Origin: an uncultured Oscillospiraceae bacterium
Lineage (GTDB): Bacteria; Bacillota; Clostridia; Oscillospirales; Oscillospiraceae
Reading direction: 5' to 3'
NCBI GenBank assembly: GCA_934630495.1
Contig: CAKTVW010000015.1
Span: 1-50,525 of the forward strand
Length of the DNA stretch: 50,525 bases
Both the position numbers and the translations under genes were made by a program. Below the pieces are notes generated by a model. The model was not told the origin of the DNA, ran no database searches, and saw nothing but the letters and a program-made list of their open reading frames with translations. The first letter of the stretch is position 1. Each line of letters begins with the position of its first letter. Below, piece after piece: positions 35,701 through 43,725 of the stretch.

Positions 35701-36078
35701 CGCGTTCTCCATGCGCTTGTAATCTCTGCGATCCGGTTGAAATACCCTGCTTTTGCGTCCAATGCAGAAGCGGGCAACATTGCAAGCATGACGAAAGAAC
35801 AGTTGTCCGAAATTAAAGCAATCATATTGAGGAGGTTAAACATCGTCAAGCCTTCTGCACGTCATGATGTTGAGACGGAAATTGACCTGTTTATTGACTC
35901 CTGGAGGCTGCTGGCTGCACAAAGGAAGGGGCTTCGATACTATGTCTATGCCACAGATCGCTATAATCGGTTGATGAATTACTATGGGCAGCCATGTGAT
36001 ACTACCGAAAAAGCAACTCTCAGCTCCATGCGGGAAGTGGAGAACTCGGCAAATATGTATTACTATACGGAGGAATGA
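32731..36078 (+). CDS. drmA: DISARM helicase DrmA
   Basis: The 1115-residue protein starts MPDRFEFAAVRQKIIDDV at ATG 32731 after AGGAGGG. An acidic N-terminal region (about 20-90) is followed by a helicase domain with Walker A FPTGGGKT (443-450, then EAYLGLM), a zinc-knuckle-like insert (CPFCGKP ... CSDRDC), the Walker B-like QDELHLI (691-697), and the C-terminal helicase motif QATSRIGRAFPG. The TGGGKTEAYL and DELHLITGPLG motifs are typical of DrmA, which with DrmB forms a complex that loads on DNA ends and blocks phage DNA. It is followed by drmB 3 bases later. Confidence 0.92.
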   Translation: MPDRFEFAAVRQKIIDDVRTDLMGPVSETEVLDENPKHAYIIGMLISQSEAEREKEDLGEQEIDTVVVSEDDEDYTAGEDDGNEPVSVTHFQLPSSIGISFYIEDATEQINLDICWGDYAKSSEKRLTKDGKEISVATYTRNPMKETLSIDFTSFDRAKDYSLACDSNIKVHISRIHLKRGYSLVTAYVMNKRHNAESDVESMMFQVGIKAYAGNGSPVFIAEHICREVLEADEFYFEQRPILGRGRGCAATWGNVIDGKAAYVQSDFIPQYEFPGVSPALEGFDPTFFSMRALSAAKRKDDIITRLTVLADSYDRWIQTRIVSDAKMQDAAFKAKIGDGVASKCLGALARIREGIHLLQYNDTAFDAFCFMNRAMLLQRNIMNYSKKHGDGVACSFRDFVDPRNQKNDFSWRPFQIAFILMNLAGIVNPSHDDREIVDLLFFPTGGGKTEAYLGLMAFVIAHRRLTANDSDEFNHDGGVTAILRYTLRLLTTQQRDRITKMVVAAELIRQKEEPKYGKAPISIGFWVGGGVTPNSFEDLKETPEKPQEARRNRNLLYKQLLTCPFCGKPLTEDNFYIDTASKSVSVYCSDRDCLFYKYKNPKKKLPVFLVDEEIYAKCPTIILSTVDKFARLPWDVKTNALFGRVDRFCSRDGFVAIGDDESHNHRQTADLPASTVISVKPFLPPELIIQDELHLITGPLGTIYGAYETIIEDMCTYQCGEKTILPKYVVSTATIKNASEQARCLYARKKTAQFPPSGFEIGDSFFIREIPVEENPFRRYVGVCAPGQSVKTALLRTYAIILQTVYDLSLKDEYKDVIDPYYTLVGYYNSIRELGGAVRLLQDDIPKRINRLKKRYDMDKTRYLNKSASVEITSRMPSYKIPDQLKKLETPYTAKECLDTAIATNMIAVGMDVDRLGLMVVTGQPKQNSEYIQATSRIGRAFPGIIVTLYNPYRPRDLSHYENFTGYHSQLYRFVEGTTATPFSARARDRVLHALVISAIRLKYPAFASNAEAGNIASMTKEQLSEIKAIILRRLNIVKPSARHDVETEIDLFIDSWRLLAAQRKGLRYYVYATDRYNRLMNYYGQPCDTTEKATLSSMREVENSANMYYYTEE

Positions 36079-36081
36079 ACC

Positions 36082-37830
36082 ATGGCTTTTGACAACAATA
36101 AGCTCGGCGAGCTCAGGCCCAATCAGATTATTACGACTTTTGGTCCGGGCTCTATTGTCGATGCAGTAAAGGACTCCGTAACCGTTCTTGATACAAACTA
36201 CTGGAAACAAAAAGGCATGAAAATCATTGATGGGCGACTGGCATCTTATCTCGGTGTTCAGTGGTTTTACATGCCCAGAACTTCCAATGCCGGAGATATC
36301 CCTGTCACGACCTTTCCCTATATGCATGTCTGCTCAAACTTAAAATGCGGCAGACTGTTTGATGCCCGTGAAAATTTCGATTTAGACAGATATCTCAAAT
36401 TTGGCGTTACCTGCCCGGATTGCCACCGCCCTGCATATCCGTCACGTTTTATTACCATTTGTGAAGACGGGCATATGGACGATTTCCCTTGGCGTTGGTG
36501 GGTTCATCGCGGTGACAAAAAATGTAATGGTACGCTTCGAATGTATTCTACAGGCAACACCTCAACGCTTGCAGATATGTGGGTTGAATGCAGTTGCGGA
36601 GATAAGCGGAGCATGAGCGGTGCGACACAGAAAGAAAACTTTGATGGACTCTGTTGCTCTGGCCGGCATCCGTTCCGGCCAAATGTCAGAAACAAGACCT
36701 GCCACAAGCCACTAATCCCCTCGCAGCGCGGTGCTTCCAATGTTTATTTCTCTGTAACACGAAGCGCAATTTCCATACCGCCTTGGATCAACCCGCTCTT
36801 CAATTTGATTGATGAACATTTACGCTTAATTGAAGAAACAAAGGAAATGTTTGGCGATCTTGGCGTAACAAAAGTTTATGAGAAATACTTCAGTTCATTT
36901 CCACGTGAAGAATTCGATGAGGCTCTTGATCGGCGCCTCAACAACATAAAAGAATTCAAAGAAATCAAGCAGATGGAATATGAGGCGATTACCCATCATA
37001 ATGATCCGGTTTACGCCTCCAACAAAAAACACTTCAAGGCAGAAGAAGACGAATTGCCGGAACCATTAAAGCCTTATTTTAATCGAGTCATACGAATTAC
37101 ACGACTGCGTGAGGTTCGGGTCCTCCTTGGCTTTACCCGAGTTGAAGCTCCCGATCCTGATGCTGACATTCAAACAAACGTAGTATATCTGAACAAGGGA
37201 ACCTCTGAGCGCTGGCTCCCGGCTGCAGAAGTAAACGGAGAAGGTGTCTTTATTGAATTTAATCGAGAAACCTTGGATTCGTGGATTACATCTGGAGCTC
37301 TTCCAGCTTTGTCCAAACGGTATGCAGATTGCTACAAGGATTTTTGCGAGGCAAAAGGGTGGACAATTACGGTTCTCAGAGATGCTGCCTATGTTTTGAT
37401 GCACACCTTTTCGCATCTTCTGATAAAGCAAATGGCCCTGTCATCCGGTTATTCATCCTCAGCTATTCGGGAGCGAATCTATTTTAGCGATAAAATGTGT
37501 GGCATTTTGCTCTATACCGGAAGCGCGGACAAAGAAGGCTCGCTGGGTGGGCTTGTTGAACTGGGTGACATTGGCCGACTGGTACCTATTATGCGTGATG
37601 CATTTCAGGAAGCACTTCTTTGCACAAATGACCCTGAATGCATGAATCACTATCCAGCCGGAAACAACTCAAATGGTGCAGCTTGTCACTCATGTTGCAT
37701 GGTATCAGAAACAGCATGCGAAAACGGGAACCGTATGCTTGATCGTGGGCTGGTTGTCCCAATTGCCGGGCGCGAATCCCAAGCGTATTTCAGAGAGTTG
37801 GTGTCGGAGCTGTGTCAACTGGAAATCTGA
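36082..37830 (+). CDS. drmB: DISARM protein DrmB (DUF1998)
   Basis: The 582-residue protein opens with LGELRPNQIITTFGPGSIVD, the typical DrmB N-terminus, and ends with a DUF1998 domain (HTFSHLLIKQMAL ... GILLYTGSADKEGSLGGLVE). Cysteine pairs near the N-terminus (CSNLKCGRLF, CPDCHRP, CEDGH) and the C-terminal set CTNDPEC...CHSCCMVSETAC suggest structural zinc. GGAGG precedes ATG 36082. DrmB partners DrmA in the DISARM core. Its last 19 bases overlap drmC. Confidence 0.93.
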   Translation: MAFDNNKLGELRPNQIITTFGPGSIVDAVKDSVTVLDTNYWKQKGMKIIDGRLASYLGVQWFYMPRTSNAGDIPVTTFPYMHVCSNLKCGRLFDARENFDLDRYLKFGVTCPDCHRPAYPSRFITICEDGHMDDFPWRWWVHRGDKKCNGTLRMYSTGNTSTLADMWVECSCGDKRSMSGATQKENFDGLCCSGRHPFRPNVRNKTCHKPLIPSQRGASNVYFSVTRSAISIPPWINPLFNLIDEHLRLIEETKEMFGDLGVTKVYEKYFSSFPREEFDEALDRRLNNIKEFKEIKQMEYEAITHHNDPVYASNKKHFKAEEDELPEPLKPYFNRVIRITRLREVRVLLGFTRVEAPDPDADIQTNVVYLNKGTSERWLPAAEVNGEGVFIEFNRETLDSWITSGALPALSKRYADCYKDFCEAKGWTITVLRDAAYVLMHTFSHLLIKQMALSSGYSSSAIRERIYFSDKMCGILLYTGSADKEGSLGGLVELGDIGRLVPIMRDAFQEALLCTNDPECMNHYPAGNNSNGAACHSCCMVSETACENGNRMLDRGLVVPIAGRESQAYFRELVSELCQLEI

Positions 37831-38477
37831 ATCTGGATATTCTCCTAGGGCAGATTAAGGAGAATACTGTATACGAGAATGCCCCTTCTGATGATATACT
37901 GTGTACAATACGAAAGCAGTTTCCGTCGGTAACAGAGAAAGAGGCGCGTGATATTTACGTGCTTATTAGTGATGTTTATAATGTACCGAGAGAACGAGCA
38001 AGCCTTGTCTTGACAGCACCGCCATCATTTTCAACAAGAACTCAATCGACCAAAAACACTGTTGAGAAAATGCTGTCTGAATCAAAGAGTAGCATCCTGA
38101 TTACAGGCTACTCTCTATCTGAGTATTTCGATGATATGATTGATAGGATCATACAGAAAAGCCAGCAAGGTGTTCTGGTAAAATTCTTTGTTAACGACAT
38201 CGATTCCCAGCCACGATTTGAAAAACTATGCAGATATAAGGGCAGATATCTGAAAATCTTTAATTATAAAAAATCAAAAGATCCTATGTCTGCACTACAT
38301 GCAAAAGTTATCTCAACTGACAAAACCTAAACTCTAATAACATCTGCAAATCTTTCTTACCATGGGCAAATGGGAAATATTGAACTGGGAACTTTGATTG
38401 AATCTCCTTCATTGGCAAGTCAAGTTGAGGATGTGTTTACGCAGCTTTTGTTTTCTAAGGTTTTTATAGAGGTGTGA
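37812..38477 (+). pseudogene. drmC: DrmC (phospholipase D-like), broken by one in-frame stop
   Basis: The frame opens at GTG 37812 and runs through a PLD-type domain (ILITGYSLSEYFDDMI) to the HKD motif HAKVISTD, then hits TAA at 38328-38330. Reading on in the same frame gives 48 further codons: TSANLSYHGQMGNIELGTLI, which is the conserved region following the HKD in PLD-like proteins, and a natural stop at 38475-38477. The intact product would have 221 residues. So a single base change appears to have split an otherwise complete gene. The first 172 residues could still be made. DrmC is the accessory nuclease-like core gene of DISARM. A rare read-through or a sequencing error cannot be excluded. 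Confidence 0.85.
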
Positions 38478-38482
38478 GCATT

Positions 38483-38920
38483 ATGGCTGATGTGCATTCC
38501 CCTGAGAAGCGTAGCTATAACATGTCACGTATTCACGCCAAAGGGACAAAACCAGAAGAAACTGTCAGGAAGTATCTCTTCTCGAAAGGTTTCCGATATC
38601 GGAAAAACGACCCCCTCCTTCCGGGGAAACCCGACATTGTATTACCTAAGTACAAAACAGTTGTTTTTGTAAACGGTTGTTTTTGGCACCGACATGAAGG
38701 GTGCAAATACTTTGTTTGGCCAAAGAATAATGCTGAGTTTTGGCGCAAGAAAATCATGTCAAATGTCGAGAGGGACAATAGAAATTATTCAGAGCTAAAA
38801 GAAAAAGGATGGTCAGTAGTTGTGATTTGGGAATGCGAGCTGAAGGATAGGAGATCAGAAACCTTATCATCTGTTGCTAAAAGCCTGGAACTGCTGGCTA
38901 CCGAAGCCGAAAAGAATTAA
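38483..38920 (+). CDS. vsr: Very short patch repair endonuclease
   Basis: The 145-residue protein (MADVHSPEKRSYNMSRIHAK) has the Vsr motifs GKPDIVLPKYKTVVFVNGCFWH and the zinc-binding Cys/His residues (HRHEGC), plus KENW-like FW..KI..N..RD. Vsr nicks next to T:G mismatches made by deamination of 5-methylcytosine, so it fits the cytosine methyltransferase at the start of the operon. ATG 38483 follows GAGGTG by 8 bases and lies 5 bases after the drmC end; a GTG at 38474 is less likely. In defence loci Vsr genes commonly accompany Dcm-type enzymes. Confidence 0.92.
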   Translation: MADVHSPEKRSYNMSRIHAKGTKPEETVRKYLFSKGFRYRKNDPLLPGKPDIVLPKYKTVVFVNGCFWHRHEGCKYFVWPKNNAEFWRKKIMSNVERDNRNYSELKEKGWSVVVIWECELKDRRSETLSSVAKSLELLATEAEKN

Positions 38921-38949
38921 AGCATGCCTCTACCAAGCCAGAGGAGAGT

Positions 38950-39678
38950 GTGGTTCGTGTGAATTCAAATGATAACAGCAAAAAACTGAAGGTGTTTTAT
39001 GATATTGCACATAGAGCGGAGGAAAACCTTAGAGATTTGAGTGGGTATTGGAATATACTTGAAAAGCAGCGATATTTTATAAACGCGATTGGTATTTACG
39101 ATAAAATGTATTATGAACTTATGCAGTTAAATAATAGCGATCAAGATATTCCATATAAATATCGTATTTTGGACTATGGTTATCCGGTTTTTATACGAAT
39201 CTTCTATGATAAAGACTTTGCGTCATTGCCTGGGGTTGTACTAAAACCGGTAGATGGCGAATTACTCCTTCTGCTCAATAAACTGTTGTATGCCTGCGGA
39301 ATAATTGGGTGGATGCACTGGCTAATCGATAATGTTAATTCGGGCTACATGTCAGTGAAGAGGCTTGGATCTCATGTGTGGCTTAAATTCAAATATAAGC
39401 ACCATTGGAACGAGCATTTGGAGCAGGAGTATATAACGTGGTATTCACAGTGCGTAGCTTCATATCAAAGTGATGAGTACTCTGAGCTACAAACAATTTC
39501 CCCCGTAGTTATCAAAGAGATAAGAGATACTGCCTTTGTTTGGGACAAGTCCTTTATAGGGTATTCAAATAGTGAACAGGTTGAGTCTTATTTTAATACA
39601 CTTGCTTTGTTGGATGCACAGCAAGTCTTTAAGTATGATCGCTACCATATTCATTTTGGTGGTGGGTTCTTTCGATAA
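38950..39678 (+). CDS. Hypothetical protein of 242 residues after vsr
   Basis: AT-rich like the defence operon and 29 bases after vsr, so possibly its last gene. The start GTG 38950 (or 38959) follows GAGGAG. The sequence is rich in Tyr, Trp and Lys, contains a hydrophobic stretch (LLLLLNKLLYACGIIGWMHWLI), and ends GGGFFR just before the base composition rises sharply. I see no known domain. It could be an accessory defence gene or a passenger cut by the junction at about 39680. Confidence 0.6.
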   Translation: MVRVNSNDNSKKLKVFYDIAHRAEENLRDLSGYWNILEKQRYFINAIGIYDKMYYELMQLNNSDQDIPYKYRILDYGYPVFIRIFYDKDFASLPGVVLKPVDGELLLLLNKLLYACGIIGWMHWLIDNVNSGYMSVKRLGSHVWLKFKYKHHWNEHLEQEYITWYSQCVASYQSDEYSELQTISPVVIKEIRDTAFVWDKSFIGYSNSEQVESYFNTLALLDAQQVFKYDRYHIHFGGGFFR

Positions 39679-39737
39679 ATATCTGGACTTCCGGTCTCCT
39701 TTGTGGTATGTGTTTTTGCTGCAAAGGAGGTGCGGAA

Positions 39738-39986
39738 ATGGCACGGATAAGCATAGAAGAACTGTACCGCGGCGAAGGCGGCGGTTCGAAGTACGGCGCC
39801 GGAGGGATCATGGGAGCCGTTATGCAGGAGATCATGATCCACGGCGAACCGAAGAATTACGATGAGCGGACGTATATCGAACTGCTGATCGTCAAGCACA
39901 CGTTGAAGGCGGCGGAACAAATGAAAACCGAGGGCGACTTTGTGTCGGTGATGACCGACGCGGAGTCGCCCTCTTGCTATGCGTAG
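39738..39986 (+). CDS. Small hypothetical protein, 82 residues
   Basis: MARISIEELYRGEGGGSKYG, with AAAGGAGG 7 bases upstream of ATG 39738. GC-rich, unlike the gene before it. It overlaps the DUF6809 gene by 8 bases. No family recognised; it looks like an accessory protein of a mobile element. Confidence 0.6.
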   Translation: MARISIEELYRGEGGGSKYGAGGIMGAVMQEIMIHGEPKNYDERTYIELLIVKHTLKAAEQMKTEGDFVSVMTDAESPSCYA

Positions 39987-40284
39987 GTATGAGATGAAAA
40001 TCCTGGAAGAACTGTGGTATGGGAACGTGACGCCCGGCGAGCGGAGCGTGGAGAAGGGTAGCCACCTGTGGAACCTGGGCAGGCTGATCCTGCAGAACGA
40101 AGAGGAGCTGGCGCCGTTGCTCTCGGAGAAAGCGAAAGAGGTGCTGGAAAAACTGCGGGACAATCAGTCGGAGCTGAACGATCTCAACGAGTGCGAGGTG
40201 TTCGTCTGTGGGTTCCGGCTTGGAGCCAGAATCATGCTGGAGGTGCTGGACGGCAGCGACAAGTGGGGAGAGTTCGAAGAATAG
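39979..40284 (+). CDS. DUF6809 family protein
   Basis: The 101-residue protein MRRYEMKILEELWYGNVTPG, ending with CGFRLGARIMLEVLDG, matches DUF6809, small helical proteins frequent on mobile elements of gut Firmicutes. Function unknown. It overlaps the preceding small gene by 8 bases, and a terminator follows at 40353. Confidence 0.75.
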   Translation: MRRYEMKILEELWYGNVTPGERSVEKGSHLWNLGRLILQNEEELAPLLSEKAKEVLEKLRDNQSELNDLNECEVFVCGFRLGARIMLEVLDGSDKWGEFEE

Positions 40285-40352
40285 ATCTCGTCCCAAGAGT
40301 TCGACTCCGTACAAATCTGCCATCAAGAGGGTACGAAAAAGATGTACCCCGC

Positions 40353-40380
40353 AAAAAGCCCGATTTTATCGGGCTTTTTT
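40353..40380 (+). terminator. Intrinsic terminator after the DUF6809 gene
   Basis: AAAGCCCGAT and ATCGGGCTTT form the stem with a 3-base loop, followed by a T-run ending at 40380. Confidence 0.85.
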
Positions 40381-40487
40381 GCTGCCCAAACACCGTTTTT
40401 CAAAGTTTTAAATTCGTAGATGTAAAAACGGCTTTTCCCCTTTGAAGATAGATACGAACCCAAGTAACAACTGAATACAGTACAAGG

Positions 40488-40575
40488 ACGGCAGACAGTA
40501 ACAGATACTACCTGCCGTTTTTTGTTGCCATCGGAGCCAATCGTTTTGAAAAGAAACGGTTGGCTCTTTTTTTTA
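40488..40575 (+). terminator. Two further terminator-like hairpins
   Basis: ACGGCAG (40488-40494) pairs with CTGCCGT (40512-40518), followed by TTTTTT. GAGCCAATCGTTT (from 40534) pairs with AAACGGTTGGCTC (to 40566, one G:T), followed by TTTTTTTT. Together with 40353-40380 they isolate the next gene. Region 40285-40599 otherwise has no gene. Confidence 0.7.
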
Positions 40576-40599
40576 TTTCACAGACAAAGGAGCAAGACG

Positions 40600-40944
40600 A
40601 TGATATTTTCAGATTCACCGAGTCAGAAAGCCCTCGAGCAAATGATGACGCAAGTAAAGGGCTTTCTCCCACGAGGCAGCGGCGTGATGGTTCTGCGCCG
40701 TTTTGAATACACGGCAGAAATGTGCGACTGCCGTCTGTGCCTCTATTACAACAGAAAGAAAAAATGCACAGTCAGCCAAGGATTTTCCGCTGCTGGAGTA
40801 GCTGTTGCGGAGAAGCTTCAGAAACATGGCCGCTCTGCGCACATCGTGATCTTCGGTAATGCGCAGGCGAATTTCCTTCAGCTCCGCAGCCTCGGGAGGA
40901 GAACGCTTCCTTGGATATCGCAGAGGCTCGGATGGAAAGCCTGA
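40600..40944 (+). pseudogene. Cysteine-motif protein, probably chimeric or truncated
   Basis: The first 60 residues (MIFSDSPSQKALEQMMTQVK, then a CDCRLCLYYNRKKKC cluster) look like a real small protein with an AAAGGAG site. After the cysteine motif the frame turns into the unrelated GFSAAGVAVAEKLQKH, and the same DNA read on the minus strand gives a helical peptide (PPEAAELKEIRLRITEDHD). Probably the gene was cut and joined to other debris. It directly precedes the recombinase wreck. Confidence 0.5.
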
Positions 40945-41970
40945 GATTGATCCCGAGCAAGCGGTTGTAGTCAAAAGGATCTACGAAAGATTCCTCGCCG
41001 GTGACAGCCTCGCCACGATAGCCAACGATCTCAATTCCGATGGGATTCCGACACCTTCCGGCATCGGTCAATGGCAACGGGGAACGATTGAATCTATCCT
41101 CACCAATGAGAAATAGGCGACGCCATCCTCAACAAGACTTACATCAGAGACTGCCTGCCAAAGAAGGTCATGGTCAACAACGGCGAGCGCCCGAAATACT
41201 ATGTCGAGAACAATCATCCCGCAATCATCGACTCTGGCACCTTCGGCAGAGTGCAGGAAGAAATGGCAAGACGAGGTGGAAAGCGGAAAGTCAAGCAGGT
41301 TGGCACGAAAACCGAGCAAGGCCGATACTCCAGCAAATACGCTCTAACAGAGCTTCTGATCTGCGGAGAATGCGGAACGCCATATCGCAGATGCACCTGG
41401 GCAGCCAATGGCAAGAAGAAAGTGGTATGGCGGTGCATCAACCGGCTTGACTATGGCAAGAAATACTGCCATGACTCCCCGAGTGTTGAGGAAAGCGTCC
41501 TGCAGGAAGCCATCATGAACGCGGTGCTGCAAACCGCAAAGCAGAATGCCGAAGTGCTCAAAACACTGAAACTCCATATCGGCATGGGCTTATCAGCGGA
41601 AACAACTGAGGACAACAGCCTCGACCTTCAGATCAGGATTGCAGAGATCGAAACAGAATTCCAAAAGATGCTCAAGGCCATCGCCGCCGACAATGTCGAA
41701 GCCTTCGACGAGGAAAAAGCAAAGGCTCTTATGGATGAAAAGGCAAAACTGCAGATTCAACTTGACCGCATTGCTGATACGAAGCAAAAGCGTGAAAATG
41801 CAAAATCCAGACTCGATGAGATCTTCACGATTATTGAAGCCTTGGCGAATCACCCGATCAGCTATGATGATCAGATCATGAGACAAATACTCGAGAGCGT
41901 GATCGTCGAATCCAAAGATAGGATCAAAGTAGTCTTCGTCGGCGGTCTCGAAGTAACACAACTCGTGTGA
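40893..41970 (+). pseudogene. Serine site-specific recombinase remnant
   Basis: Residues of the recombinase domain are readable from FLGYRRGSDGKPEIDPEQAV (about 40893), then a frameshift at 41115-41116 (one base missing: AAATA|GGCGAC), after which the frame continues GDAILNKTYIRDCLPKKVMV, a zinc ribbon (ICGECGTPYRR ... CINRLDYGKKYC) and a coiled coil to 41970. The N-terminal catalytic domain with its serine is missing. So this large serine recombinase is inactive. Confidence 0.8.
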
Positions 41971-41997
41971 GTGTTTCATACTCGCCTTTCACACATA

Positions 41998-42035
41998 CCG
42001 CCCCGCCTTATGGCTGCTGTCATAAGGCGGGGCGG
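41998..42035. repeat. Perfect 15-bp hairpin and two more inverted repeats in a gene-free gap
   Basis: CCGCCCCGCCTTATG (41998-42012) pairs with 42021-42035. GAGGTTTGCCC (42154-42164) pairs with 42174-42184. ATACCGCCTGCGG (42223-42235) pairs with 42244-42256 with one mismatch. No T-runs follow. Region 41971-42551 holds no gene that I can support; the structures may be terminators of the dead recombinase unit or relics of mobile elements. Confidence 0.5.
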
Positions 42036-42551
42036 AAATCCCTTTTCTCGGGAAGAAAAAGGCTTCGAGGGTTCGAATCCATCTATCAAAAACGCAAATC
42101 CATCTTTTTCGTATCCCATTGACATCAAAGCAAATCTATCGACCGGCAGAAAAGAGGTTTGCCCCAAAATGTAGGGCAAACCTCGGAAAACACAGGAGCG
42201 CGGCTTCAAGCCAAAGATGAAAATACCGCCTGCGGTGCAGATAACCGCAGGCAGTATGCTGATCTTTCTTATTGTATCAAAGAAACATCGCCATGTAAAA
42301 CGGCAGATGCCAGACGCCGTCTTTCTGCATCACATCTTTATAATCGGGCTTCGGAGTGGTCGATCGGCTCCTTCAGGGCCCTTTTTTATGTCCAGCGGCA
42401 GAAAGCCAGTGTGTTTTTTGCGTTTCTTTACAACCGGGAAAACAAGAACCGAAGCACCGTTTTCCGTCTTGAATCTGTAGAAAGCGCAGTTTCGAGGCGG
42501 AAATCGGTGAAAGACCGCAAAGGCAGTCGAAAGAATAATTACCTCAACGGC

Positions 42552-42590
42552 TTGATTATTCTCGCCAAATATGATATAATTGGTGAGAAT
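42552..42590 (+). promoter_or_regulatory. Promoter and operator of the fic gene
   Basis: TTGATT (42552-42557), 17-base spacer, TATAAT (42575-42580). An 11-bp inverted repeat, ATTCTCGCCAA (42558-42568) and TTGGTGAGAAT (42580-42590), with one mismatch, flanks the -10 element. A protein bound there would block the promoter, so autoregulation by the C-terminal DNA-binding region of Fic is likely. Confidence 0.8.
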
Positions 42591-42608
42591 ATAAGTGAGG
42601 TGAAGAAA

Positions 42609-43652
42609 ATGCGGAGATTTGATTACAGCTTTTTGAAAGAAAAGGCTTGGGACAATGAGATTGTTGGATACCTTTCCCAGATCCATGAGCTAAAAGGAAA
42701 GCAGGTGCTCTATCTGCGGCAAAAACCAGCCGATGTTGAGAAGCTGGTTGAGATCGCAAAGATCCAGAGTACGGAATCCTCCAACGAGATCGAGGGAATC
42801 CGCACGACGGATACGCGCCTGCGGCAGCTCATGAGTGAGAAGACAACACCGCGAACCCGCGATGAAAAGGAAATCGCAGGCTACCGCGACGCGCTGAACA
42901 CGGTGCATGAGAATTTCGAGTATATCCCGCTGACGCCCAACTATATCCTTCAGCTTCACAAGATCATGTTCAGCCATACCGACAGCGCCTTCGGCGGTTC
43001 CTTCAAGAACGTACAGAACTATATCAGTGCGACCACGGCGGACGGAAGGACCTATGCGCTGTTTACGCCTCTGGCACCGTATGAAACGCCGGAGGCGATG
43101 CGCGAGCTGTGCGATGCGTACAACTTTGCTGTCGGTGAAGGCAAGGTGGACCCACTGCTGATCATCCCGTGCTTTATCCACGACTTCCTCTGCATTCATC
43201 CGTTCATCGACGGAAACGGCAGAATGTCGCGTCTGCTGACAACGCTTCTTCTCTATCGCTGCGGTTATGAGATCGGCAAGTATATCTCTCTGGAAGCCAA
43301 GATCGCTCGGACGAAAGAGAGCTATTACGACGCGCTGGAGGCCTCACAGACCGGCTGGCACGAGGGAAATGACGATCCAACCGCGTTTATCAAATATCTG
43401 CTGGGAACGGTCATCGCGGCATACCGTGATTTTGAAGAACGGATGGAGCTCGTTGCTACGTCTCCCTTGGATACCGTGCGCAACGCCGTGAAAACGAGAA
43501 TTGGCAAGTTCACAAAGGCTGAAATTGCCGAGCTTGTTACTTCCATGAGCGCCACGTCGGTCGAACGCCATCTCCGGGCGCTCTGCGCCAGCGGCGAGAT
43601 CGAAAAGCGCGGCGGCGGGCGATCCACCTACTATATCCGCAAGACAATCTAA
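42609..43652 (+). CDS. Fic-domain protein (AMPylase type) with winged-helix C-terminus
   Basis: The 347-residue protein has the Fic active site HPFIDGNGRMSR (H197 onwards), which transfers AMP or another nucleotide to a target, and an N-terminal inhibitory helix motif S58-x-x-x-E62-G63 as in class II Fic proteins. The last ~70 residues (LDTVRNAVKTRIGKF...ERHLRALCASGEIEKRG) look like a winged helix, often used for autoregulation. ATG 42609 follows AGTGAGGTG; a longer frame upstream is spurious. The target is unknown. Such proteins occur as stand-alone regulators or toxins on mobile elements. Confidence 0.88.
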   Translation: MRRFDYSFLKEKAWDNEIVGYLSQIHELKGKQVLYLRQKPADVEKLVEIAKIQSTESSNEIEGIRTTDTRLRQLMSEKTTPRTRDEKEIAGYRDALNTVHENFEYIPLTPNYILQLHKIMFSHTDSAFGGSFKNVQNYISATTADGRTYALFTPLAPYETPEAMRELCDAYNFAVGEGKVDPLLIIPCFIHDFLCIHPFIDGNGRMSRLLTTLLLYRCGYEIGKYISLEAKIARTKESYYDALEASQTGWHEGNDDPTAFIKYLLGTVIAAYRDFEERMELVATSPLDTVRNAVKTRIGKFTKAEIAELVTSMSATSVERHLRALCASGEIEKRGGGRSTYYIRKTI

Positions 43653-43725
43653 TCCATCATTGGTTTTCCATCATACATTTTAGGGATGACCTCGCGGCTG
43701 GTGTGCAGCGTCAGGCAGCGTAAAT

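Noticed and set aside
42062..42090. tRNA-like T-arm (GGGTTCGAATCC) in the gap before fic
   Set aside because: No acceptor, D-arm or anticodon arm can be folded around it; at most a fragment of an old attachment site.
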